From the NCBI GenBank assembly GCA_937893225.1, contig CALBJM010000032.1, positions 1-12,686 on the forward strand: 12,686 nucleotides of DNA. The letters are read 5' to 3'. Origin of the DNA: an uncultured Erysipelotrichaceae bacterium. Its GTDB lineage: Bacteria > Bacillota_I > Bacilli_A > Erysipelotrichales > Erysipelotrichaceae. Below, in pieces: positions 6,651 to 12,686 of the stretch (position 1 is the first letter of the stretch; each line of letters starts with the position of its first letter). The notes under the pieces were generated by a model that ran no database searches, was not told the origin of the DNA, and saw only the letters and a list, made by a program, of their open reading frames with translations. The position numbers and the translations under genes were made by a program.

Positions 6651-7577
6651 ATGAAAAAACACAGTGTTCTAAAGACAATTCTTGTAGCAGGTATGCTTGC
6701 AATGACAGGCTGCAGCGTTAAGTCTACAACATCTTCTACTACTACGAGTACAAAGGCAGAATCATTGACAGTGCAATTTGTTCCTACTAATAATGATGGT
6801 TCTATGGAAGCAAAAGTTAAACCATTTGAAGAATATTTAAGTAAGAAGTTAGATTGTGATGTTACAGTTACATTAGCAACTGATTATTCTACAATTGTTG
6901 AAGCTATGGCTTCTGGACAGGTGGATATTGGTATTATGCCACCAGCAGCATATGTACAAGCTCGTTCTCAGGGTGCGGCTAAAGCAATTCTTTCATCTTC
7001 ATTAGGCGATTATGATGAAAATGAACAGCCAGTTCCAGATTCAGCAGTTTCTTCCTTCAAAGGTGAAGTCGTTGTAAAGGCAGATAGTGATTTGAAAGAT
7101 CTTGCGGATTTGAAGGGAAAGACAATTGCTACATTGAGTGCTAACTCTGCTTCTGGTTATATTTATCCAGTTGCTGAAATGAAGGATCTTGGTATTGATC
7201 CTACAAAGGATTGCACTTTGATTACAGTGAATGATATTCCTAGTGAATTTACAGCTGTATTGAATGGTCAGGCAGATGCAGCTTTCGTATTTGAAGGTGC
7301 GCGTTATGTATTCAAAGATAAATTCGCTGATAATGATTTGTTCAAAGATTTAAAAGTGTTGTATTTGACTAAGGGTGATATTCCTAATGATGCAATTGCG
7401 GTTCTTCCTAGTATGTCTGATGCATTACAGCAGAAAGTAAAGGAAGCTTTCTTGGATATGCCAAATGATGAAGAAGGTAAGGAAGCAATGGCGATGTGGA
7501 ATCATACAGCGTATACAGATGCTGATGAAGCAGCATATGACACAATCGAGTCTTATATCGAAAAAGCTGCGGAGTAA
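6651..7577 (+). CDS. phnD: Phosphonate/phosphate-type ABC substrate-binding lipoprotein
   Basis: The extracellular binding protein of a PhnD-family importer (phosphonate, phosphite or phosphate-ester class), 308 aa. The signal peptide ends at MTGC with lipidated Cys21. A Ser/Thr-rich linker (24-34) tethers the mature domain. A type II periplasmic-binding fold is indicated by VQFVPTNNDG (41-50), the VEAMASGQVDIGIMPPAAY block (83-101), and NSASGYIYP (165-173), which corresponds to the Ser/Thr-rich ligand loop of the family. VLNGQADAA (203-211) closes the second lobe. Just before it the sequence is NDIPSEF, where E. coli-type PhnD proteins, as I recall them, have an N/G-H-D/E motif; the ligand may therefore differ from aminoethylphosphonate. 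AGAGG lies 5 nt before ATG. It is first in a six-gene operon; the stop is 2 nt before phnC. Confidence 0.9.
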   Translation: MKKHSVLKTILVAGMLAMTGCSVKSTTSSTTTSTKAESLTVQFVPTNNDGSMEAKVKPFEEYLSKKLDCDVTVTLATDYSTIVEAMASGQVDIGIMPPAAYVQARSQGAAKAILSSSLGDYDENEQPVPDSAVSSFKGEVVVKADSDLKDLADLKGKTIATLSANSASGYIYPVAEMKDLGIDPTKDCTLITVNDIPSEFTAVLNGQADAAFVFEGARYVFKDKFADNDLFKDLKVLYLTKGDIPNDAIAVLPSMSDALQQKVKEAFLDMPNDEEGKEAMAMWNHTAYTDADEAAYDTIESYIEKAAE

Positions 7578-7579
7578 AC

Positions 7580-8341
7580 ATGATTGAAATCAAGGATGCT
7601 TCAAAAGTTTATAAAAATGGCACACATGCGATGGATCATATCAATCTAACGATTGATGATGGAGATTATCTTTGCATTATTGGTTTATCGGGTGCTGGTA
7701 AGAGTACATTGCTTCGTTCAATCAATCGGTTGAATGATATTACAGAGGGCGAAATTCTTATCGATGGTAAGTCGATTACAAAGGCAAATAAAAAAGAGCT
7801 TAGAGAGATTCGTACACATATTGGTTTGATTTCTCAACAGTTTAATCTTGTAAAAAGAAGTACTGTACAAAAAAATATTCTTTCAGGGAAATTGGGTACA
7901 TATAGTACATTGAAGAGTGTATTTGGCTTATTTTCAAAAGAAGATTATGAAAGAGTGAATGAGGTGTTGGAAAAAGTTGGCTTAGCAGATAAATTACAAA
8001 GTCGTTGTGATGAGTTGTCTGGTGGTCAACAACAGCGTGTTTGTATCGCAAGAACATTGTTCCAAGATGCTTCGATCGTGCTAGCAGATGAACCAGTTGC
8101 TTCTTTGGATCCCGTTACAAGTAATAAAGTGTTAGGTGATCTAAAGATGATCAATGAAACAATGGGTAGAACAGTTATTGTAAATATCCATTCTGTAGAG
8201 TTGGCAAAACACTATGCAACAAGAATCATTGGTTTACAAGATGGAAAGCTCGTGTTTGATGGTACACCAGCAGAATTGACAGATGAGAAGTTAAAAGAAA
8301 TATATAAAGGCAATTATATGCCGCAAGAGGCAAAAGCATGA
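7580..8341 (+). CDS. phnC: Phosphonate-type ABC transporter ATPase
   Basis: The cytoplasmic ATPase that drives the importer, 253 aa, the usual PhnC size. Walker A is GLSGAGKST (35-43), the Q-loop Gln is in SQQFNLV (85-91), the ABC signature is LSGGQQQR (146-153), Walker B is IVLADEP (166-172), the D-loop SLD follows, and the H-loop His is H204. The stretch ILSGKLGTYST (100-110) is typical of PhnC proteins and separates it from amino-acid importers of the same broad family. GGAG overlaps the end of phnD and sits 5 nt before ATG; the stop overlaps phnE1 by 4 nt. All motifs needed for ATP hydrolysis are intact. Confidence 0.93.
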   Translation: MIEIKDASKVYKNGTHAMDHINLTIDDGDYLCIIGLSGAGKSTLLRSINRLNDITEGEILIDGKSITKANKKELREIRTHIGLISQQFNLVKRSTVQKNILSGKLGTYSTLKSVFGLFSKEDYERVNEVLEKVGLADKLQSRCDELSGGQQQRVCIARTLFQDASIVLADEPVASLDPVTSNKVLGDLKMINETMGRTVIVNIHSVELAKHYATRIIGLQDGKLVFDGTPAELTDEKLKEIYKGNYMPQEAKA

Positions 8342-9117
8342 AAATCAAAGACACAGTGCATTTGCATTGGTATAAACATGTACTTGTTTTGATTTTGATC
8401 ATATTGTGCTTTGCAACTTCAGCAAATGCGACAGGTGCGGATTTTGGAAAAGTGTTTTCCAATTCTGAACAAGTGCGTATTTTCTTGTCAAAATTGATTC
8501 ATCCAGATTTTTCCTATATGCCATCTTTGATTGAGCCATTGATCAAGACTTTAAAGATGTCTATATTGGGAACGATTCTTGGTGTTTTATTAGCAATACC
8601 GTTTTCATTTCTTGCGACAACGATCGTAACAAAGAATCCAATATTAACTGGTATTGTGCGTTTTTTCTTGAATGTGATTCGTACAGTTCCGAATATGCTT
8701 TTAGCGGCAATTTTAGTTTCTATGGTTGGTATTGGTGAAGCAACAGGTGTTTTGACTTTGACGATTTTTACATTTGGTTTAACTGCACAGTTGTTTTATG
8801 AATCGATTGAAACGATTGATACTTCTGCTTTGGAGGCGTGTGAATCTGTTGGCGCAAATAAATTGAAAACAGCGGTATGGGCAGTTTGGCCTCAAATGAT
8901 TCCGAGTATTGTTAGTTATGCATTTTATGCTTTAGAAATCAATGTGCGTTCTTCAACTGTATTGGGATATGTTGGTGCTGGCGGTATTGGTGTAATTTTA
9001 AATACGTCATTGGGCTTATTTAAGTATGATCGTGTTTCACTTGTTATCTTGATGATTTTTGTAATCGTTATGATCGTAGATGGCTTATCTGAGTTCATCC
9101 GGAGGAAAATTGCATGA
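8338..9117 (+). CDS. phnE: Phosphonate-type ABC permease, first copy
   Basis: One of two membrane permeases of the importer, 259 aa. Hydrophobic segments lie near residues 14-30, 72-97, 117-131, 136-150, 186-200 and 232-250, consistent with about six membrane spans. The cytoplasmic EAA loop that docks on PhnC reads LEACESVGANKLKTAV (165-180) and is followed by WPQMIPS. The C-terminal VRSSTVLGYVGAGGIG (203-218) is a hallmark of PhnE proteins. It overlaps phnC and the next phnE by ATGA junctions at both ends, so the importer subunits are translationally coupled. It most likely forms a heterodimer with the second permease. Confidence 0.92.
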   Translation: MKIKDTVHLHWYKHVLVLILIILCFATSANATGADFGKVFSNSEQVRIFLSKLIHPDFSYMPSLIEPLIKTLKMSILGTILGVLLAIPFSFLATTIVTKNPILTGIVRFFLNVIRTVPNMLLAAILVSMVGIGEATGVLTLTIFTFGLTAQLFYESIETIDTSALEACESVGANKLKTAVWAVWPQMIPSIVSYAFYALEINVRSSTVLGYVGAGGIGVILNTSLGLFKYDRVSLVILMIFVIVMIVDGLSEFIRRKIA

Positions 9118-9893
9118 CATTATTCAAGAAACATAGTGGATTGTGTACATTTCTTGTATTGGCTTTTATTGTTGTGATTTGTGCATATGACTTAGATTAC
9201 AGTGCATTGGATACATTTTCTTGGGGAACGTTTCTGGATACGTTGAAGCAATTGATGAAACCGGATTTTTCATACTTCTATGATGGAAGTGGGGAAGATG
9301 TGTTGTCATTGATTTTGTTGACAATAGCGATTGCGTTTGCCGGTACTGTGATAGGTACGATACTTGCGATACCTTTTACATTATTGTCAGCAAGAAATCT
9401 TTGGGGAAAGCATTCAATTGTTCCTCGTATTGGGAAATTTATACTAGATGTTTTGCGTTCATTTCCTGAATTGATCTATGCAATCATTTTTGTAAAAGTT
9501 GTTGGTCCTGGTCCTTTTGCGGGTGTTATGGCAATTGGCATCCACCAAATTGGCATGTTAGGTAAATTGTTTGCGGAAGAAATGGAAAAAATGAATGAAG
9601 ATGCGGTAGAAGCGTGTCGTTCTGTTGGTGCGAATTCTGTTCAGACAATGTTCTATGCTAGAATTCCACAATTGATGCCTATCTATTCTTCTTTGATTTT
9701 AAATCATTTTGAAATTGGGGTTAGAAGTGCGTCTACGCTTGGATTAGTTGGTGCTGGTGGAATTGGTGCACCATTGATTTTTGCAATACAGGCAAGAAAT
9801 TGGGATAAAGTTAGTATTATTCTATTGAGTGTCATTGTGACAGTGTATTTGCTTGATATTTTTACAGGCGTTATTCGAAAGAAATTGAAATAG
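9114..9893 (+). CDS. phnE: Phosphonate-type ABC permease, second copy
   Basis: The second permease, also 259 aa, clearly homologous to the first but well diverged. It has an N-terminal span (about 10-25), spans near 64-92, 117-130, 133-150, 184-198 and 233-250, and the EAA loop VEACRSVGANSVQTMF (165-180) with IPQLMP. VRSASTLGLVGAGGIG (203-218) matches the PhnE signature. Tandem phnE pairs are known in Firmicutes phn clusters and usually act as a heterodimer. The start is in the ATGA overlap with the first copy. Its TAG stop is one base from the next ATG. Confidence 0.92.
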   Translation: MTLFKKHSGLCTFLVLAFIVVICAYDLDYSALDTFSWGTFLDTLKQLMKPDFSYFYDGSGEDVLSLILLTIAIAFAGTVIGTILAIPFTLLSARNLWGKHSIVPRIGKFILDVLRSFPELIYAIIFVKVVGPGPFAGVMAIGIHQIGMLGKLFAEEMEKMNEDAVEACRSVGANSVQTMFYARIPQLMPIYSSLILNHFEIGVRSASTLGLVGAGGIGAPLIFAIQARNWDKVSIILLSVIVTVYLLDIFTGVIRKKLK

Positions 9894-9894
9894 T

Positions 9895-10662
9895 ATGAGA
9901 GTTTTACATTTATCAGATATTCATTATAGAAAATCATACTCCACAAAGAATCCATATGAAGAGATGTTGTCTTCTATGGATTCTTCTTTTAAAAGACTGC
10001 AAAGTGTTGTTTCTTGTGTTATGGAAGAGAATCGTATTGATTTGGTTGTCGTGACAGGGGATTTGTGTGATGATGGCAGTGTGGAAGATTATGCGGTTTT
10101 GAAATCATATTTTGATACACTTGGCATTCCAGTGTATGTTTGTTTAGGAAACCATGATATGCATGAAAATTTTTATCGTGGCTGGTGTAAAGAAGAGAAA
10201 GATGGACCATATCTTTGTGTTTTTGAAAATCAAATGACATGGATTTGTTTTGATAATGCAAAGCATGGGTATGCGAATGGATTTGTTGATGAAATGCGTC
10301 TTTCGTGGTTATCGAAGCAATTAAAAACATATAAAAATTGCATTGTTTTAATGCATCATCAATTTGAAGATCTAACGGGTATTCCAGGCTTAGATAAACG
10401 TACGCAATTACAAGATGTATTGATGCAAGCACCTCCTTTAGCAATACTGAATGGACATACCCATTGGGCAAAATCTGGTAAGATAGAAAATATTCCGTAC
10501 TTTACTGCACCATCTGTTAGTTTTCGTGCAGTGAACGAACCAGATGGGAGAATCATTTTTTCGCAATCACAGGGGTATTGTATTTACAATGTGAATGAAC
10601 ATGGTGTTTTTCTAGAAAAGCAAGATGAAATTGCGAGCAAAGAGCTTGCGGTGTGGAGGTAG
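9895..10662 (+). CDS. Icc/CpdA-like metallophosphoesterase
   Basis: A calcineurin-type metallophosphoesterase, 255 aa, with all dinuclear metal motifs. These are Asp8 and His10 in LSDIH, Asp56 in TGDLCDDG, Asn86-His87 in GNHD, His154 or His155 in LMHHQF, and His188/His190 in NGHTH. The pattern and length match the class III cyclic-nucleotide phosphodiesterase/GpdQ-like group (Icc, CpdA), whose members hydrolyse phosphodiesters. There is no signal peptide or membrane span, so it acts in the cytoplasm. It starts 1 nt after phnE with only a weak ribosome binding site, implying translation by coupling. The position argues that it processes what the importer brings in. Cyclic nucleotide, glycerophosphodiester or monoester substrates are all possible. 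Confidence 0.87.
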   Translation: MRVLHLSDIHYRKSYSTKNPYEEMLSSMDSSFKRLQSVVSCVMEENRIDLVVVTGDLCDDGSVEDYAVLKSYFDTLGIPVYVCLGNHDMHENFYRGWCKEEKDGPYLCVFENQMTWICFDNAKHGYANGFVDEMRLSWLSKQLKTYKNCIVLMHHQFEDLTGIPGLDKRTQLQDVLMQAPPLAILNGHTHWAKSGKIENIPYFTAPSVSFRAVNEPDGRIIFSQSQGYCIYNVNEHGVFLEKQDEIASKELAVWR

Positions 10663-10664
10663 GA

Positions 10665-12116
10665 ATGAAAAGAATTCGCTTACTTGTAACATCGGATGTA
10701 CATGGATATGTTTATCCATATAGTTATGCTGATGGGAAAAAACAAAATATTGGCTTTGCGAAAGTAAAAGCTGTTATGGATTCTTTGAAAGATGAAAATA
10801 CATTGCTTTTAGATAATGGAGATGTTCTAGAAGGTTCTCCATTGTCTTTCTACCATTTTCATTCTCACGCAGATGAAATAGCTCCTATGAGCAAAGCTAT
10901 GAATCTTATTGGATATGATTATGTGAATGTTGGAAATCATGATTTTAATTATGGTGAAAAAGCATTATTGCAGCATTTAGATGCTTTGGATGCTACTTGC
11001 ATTAGTGTGAATTGGAAATATAATGCGCATTCAAATTCGTATGTAGTGCGTGAATTTGATGGAACACGTATTGCCTTATTTGGGCTTGTAACAGATTACA
11101 TTCCACATTGGGAGACGCAAGCGCATATAGCAAATTCTGTATTTGAAGATGTCATACAAACAGCTGAAAAGGTCGTTGCTGAAATACATAAAAAAGAATG
11201 TGTTGATTATGTTATTTGTATGTATCATGGAGGGTTTGAAAGAGATTTAGAAACAGGTGTGCCTACAGAGGATTTGACTGGTGAAAATGTTGCCTATGCT
11301 TTATTGAAACAAGTCAAAGGTATTGATGTATTACTAAGTGGACATCAGCATCGTTCGCTGCATGGGAAATTGTTTGATACAGTGTATACACAAACTTGTG
11401 ATAAAGGTTGTGAAGTTGGGTGTGTAGATATCTATCCAGAAGAAAATCGTATTGAGGCACGTATTATTGCGTGTGAAAAAGAGGCTGATGCTTCTGTGCT
11501 TGCTTGTGTCCAGCGTGAAGAAAATGCGTGTCAAACATGGTTGGATCAAACACTTGGTACGACAAATGTTGATTTATCAATACAAGATGAAGCAAATGCA
11601 AGGCTGCATAAGGCGCAATTGCTTACTTTTTTAAATTTAGTGGAGATGGAAGCTACTGGAGCAGATATTGCTTGCAACCCATTGTTTTTACATGCTACAG
11701 GATTTCAACACGAAATTACAATGCGTAATTTGGTGAGTACGTATGTGTATCCAAATACACTTGTTGTTAAAAAAATCAGCGGAGGAATTTTAAAAGCGTA
11801 TTTAGAAAAAGATGCTGAATTCTTTTGTGTTAAAGCAGATGGTACGATAGGTGTTTCTGAGAAGTATGAAAAACCTAAGCCACAGCACTACAATTACGAT
11901 ATGCTAGATGGCATAGAATATACAATCAAAGTATCTAATCCAGTAGGGCAAAGAATTATTTCGTTGACAAGAAATGGTAAAGAGATACAAGAAAGTGATG
12001 TGTTTACGATTGCTATGAATAATTATCGTGCTAGTGGCGGCGGGGGTTTTTTTATTTTTAAAAAAACAGAGACAGGAAAAAAGGGGTTTTCCGGGGTGGG
12101 TGATGTGGTTTTCTAG
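10665..12116 (+). CDS. 5'-nucleotidase/2',3'-cyclic phosphodiesterase-like protein, C-terminus possibly truncated
   Basis: A two-domain enzyme of the UshA/YfkN 5'-nucleotidase family, 483 aa as read. The N-terminal metallophosphoesterase domain has Asp11-His13, Asp53 in DNGDVLEG, GNHD (90-93), His188 in MYHGG and GHQH (226-229). The C-terminal nucleotide-binding domain (about 300-483) includes YNYDMLDGIEY (409-419) and NNYRASGGG (452-460). No signal peptide is present, unlike periplasmic or wall-bound relatives, so it should act in the cytoplasm. ATG 10665 has GGAGG 5 nt upstream, and the gene follows the previous stop by 2 nt. The last 25 residues are unusual: very Gly-rich, coded by long homopolymers, and with Gly where the family has Asp in GGGD. 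An in-frame TAG ends the protein 20 codons before a TAA, and those codons resemble the missing family tail. The core active site is intact. Confidence 0.86.
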   Translation: MKRIRLLVTSDVHGYVYPYSYADGKKQNIGFAKVKAVMDSLKDENTLLLDNGDVLEGSPLSFYHFHSHADEIAPMSKAMNLIGYDYVNVGNHDFNYGEKALLQHLDALDATCISVNWKYNAHSNSYVVREFDGTRIALFGLVTDYIPHWETQAHIANSVFEDVIQTAEKVVAEIHKKECVDYVICMYHGGFERDLETGVPTEDLTGENVAYALLKQVKGIDVLLSGHQHRSLHGKLFDTVYTQTCDKGCEVGCVDIYPEENRIEARIIACEKEADASVLACVQREENACQTWLDQTLGTTNVDLSIQDEANARLHKAQLLTFLNLVEMEATGADIACNPLFLHATGFQHEITMRNLVSTYVYPNTLVVKKISGGILKAYLEKDAEFFCVKADGTIGVSEKYEKPKPQHYNYDMLDGIEYTIKVSNPVGQRIISLTRNGKEIQESDVFTIAMNNYRASGGGGFFIFKKTETGKKGFSGVGDVVF

Positions 12117-12179
12117 TACATTATGCGTCATAAGGTGATTGATTTCGCTTGTGTAAATAATATTCATGTTATCATATAA
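12117..12179 (+). other. In-frame tail of the 5'-nucleotidase gene beyond the TAG
   Basis: Directly after TAG 12114-12116 the same frame stays open for 20 codons to TAA 12177-12179. It reads YIMRHKVIDF, then ACV, then NNIHVII. This resembles the usual C-terminal end of the family (a helix of the type DYIxxHxVI, followed by NNIxVI). The simplest reading is that a sense codon, for example CAG, became TAG in this genome or in this assembly. A full-length product would be about 504 aa. Confidence 0.6.
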
Positions 12180-12180
12180 G

Positions 12181-12208
12181 AAAGTTAGACTAGCGTCTGA
12201 CTTTTTTT
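12181..12208 (+). terminator. Hairpin-T7 terminator of the phn operon abutting the MATE gene
   Basis: AAAGTTAGAC (12181-12190) and GTCTGACTTT (12195-12204) pair over 10 bp with one G-U wobble and a TAGC loop, and the T run covers 12202-12208. It begins 1 nt after the TAA of the extended nucleotidase frame, which fits a gene originally ending there. GGAGGGG for the next gene begins at the base after the T run. Confidence 0.85.
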
Positions 12209-12218
12209 GGAGGGGAAA

Positions 12219-12686
12219 ATGAAAAAGAAGTCAATGGTTACAGACTTAACGGTAGGTTCTGTACCAAAACTGTTGTTTGTATTTGCGGCGCCATTATTTG
12301 TGTCGAATGCGTTGCAAGCAATTTATAACATCGTGGATATGATTGTCGTTGGACAAGTGATTGGTGGTATTGGTATGTCTGCGGTGAGTACTGGAGGAAA
12401 TATTTTAAATTTGTTAACTTTCGTAGCGATGGGGTTTTCTAGTGCTGGACAAGTTATCATTGCTAGAGAAGTTGGGAGAAAAGATTTTGAGGCAGTAAAA
12501 AAGACGATTGGGACTTTATTTACGATGTTATTGTCTATCGCGTTAGTGATTTCTGTTGGGTGTTATGTGTTTCGTGATGCGCTATTACATGTTGTAAATA
12601 CGCCTTTAGAGGCATATGCGTATACGATGGATTATACTGTGATTTGTATTATTGGTTTGATTTTCATATATGGATATAATGTCGTT
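12219..12686 (+). CDS. MATE-family multidrug/Na+ antiporter, N-terminal part
   Basis: The first 156 residues of a MATE-type transporter, cut by the window edge; the frame stays open to the last base. MATE proteins (about 450 aa, 12 membrane spans) export drugs or metabolites using Na+ or H+ gradients. Seen here are a short cytoplasmic start with VGSVPKLLFVFAAPLF (13-28), the conserved NALQAIYNIVDMIVVGQVIG (31-50), SAVSTGGNIL, the GFSSAGQVIIAREVG loop with GRKDFEA (87-93), and two further hydrophobic segments. The pattern resembles the MepA/NorM/DinF group of Firmicutes. ATG 12219 has a very strong GGAGGGG directly after the T run of the preceding terminator. No clear promoter lies between; a weak candidate (TTGTGT at 12149 with TATAAG at 12175) has an overlong spacer. 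Confidence 0.9.
   Translation, partial: MKKKSMVTDLTVGSVPKLLFVFAAPLFVSNALQAIYNIVDMIVVGQVIGGIGMSAVSTGGNILNLLTFVAMGFSSAGQVIIAREVGRKDFEAVKKTIGTLFTMLLSIALVISVGCYVFRDALLHVVNTPLEAYAYTMDYTVICIIGLIFIYGYNVV

Noticed and set aside
10019..10471. Minus-strand open frame of 150 codons inside the Icc-like gene.
   Set aside because: It is antisense to a gene with all metal-binding motifs and has a His-rich composition caused by the complementary codons. No domain or start signal is seen.
12037..12113. A compensated double frameshift explaining the Gly-rich C terminus.
   Set aside because: Neither alternative frame gives residues closer to the family consensus. The original frame alone connects to the conserved-looking tail after the TAG.
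12037..12116. A variable region of a diversity-generating retroelement at the 3' end of the nucleotidase gene.
   Set aside because: The odd 3' end of the gene raised the idea, but no reverse transcriptase or template repeat is in the window. The departures look like changes to G and T rather than scattered changes at adenines.

Overview
The window looks like chromosomal DNA from a low-GC Gram-positive anaerobe. The genes are AT-rich, have AGGAGG-type ribosome binding sites, encode lipobox-bearing secreted proteins, and end in simple hairpin/T-run terminators. The content (secreted flavinylated reductases, an S66 carboxypeptidase, a tandem-permease phn-type importer) would fit a gut Erysipelotrichales-like Firmicute. 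That placement is an inference from gene content and style; there is no rRNA or marker phylogeny here.

Layout. (1) 148-2115 (+): a secreted lipoprotein reductase with an FMN-attachment domain fused to a fumarate-reductase-like FAD domain, with its own promoter and terminator. (2) 3270-2196 (-): an S66 LD-carboxypeptidase-like gene with a tRNA-Ala(CGC) 18 nt behind its stop, ending in a hairpin usable from both strands. (3) 3349-6553 (+): a second, shorter and divergent FMN/FAD lipoprotein, then, after a hairpin-T7 element, a short-chain dehydrogenase and a Cof-type HAD phosphatase that overlap. (4) 6651-12116 (+): a tight six-gene operon with a phosphonate/phosphate-type ABC importer (phnD, phnC, phnE1, phnE2) followed by two cytoplasmic metallophosphoesterases, one Icc/CpdA-like and one 5'-nucleotidase-like. 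(5) 12219 to the edge (+): the first third of a MATE-family transporter.

How the genes may work together. The two flavoproteins are of the type that receives electrons at the cell surface through covalently bound FMN and passes them to an external acceptor. The first keeps the catalytic arginine loop but lacks the two segments that hold the substrate carboxylates in fumarate reductase, so its acceptor is probably not fumarate. The phn block has no C-P lyase or phosphonatase gene. Its pairing with a phosphodiesterase-like and a nucleotidase-like enzyme suggests import of a phosphate ester and stepwise release of phosphate inside the cell.

Most notable details. The last phosphoesterase has an in-frame TAG exactly where a conserved C-terminal tail should continue, next to an odd Gly-rich, homopolymer-rich stretch. 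Two genes start directly after a hairpin-T7 terminator-like element abutting their Shine-Dalgarno sequence. The phnD extended -10 lies inside the terminator stem of the preceding operon. No insertion sequence, phage gene, CRISPR array or origin is visible, and no gene-free stretch exceeds 300 bases.
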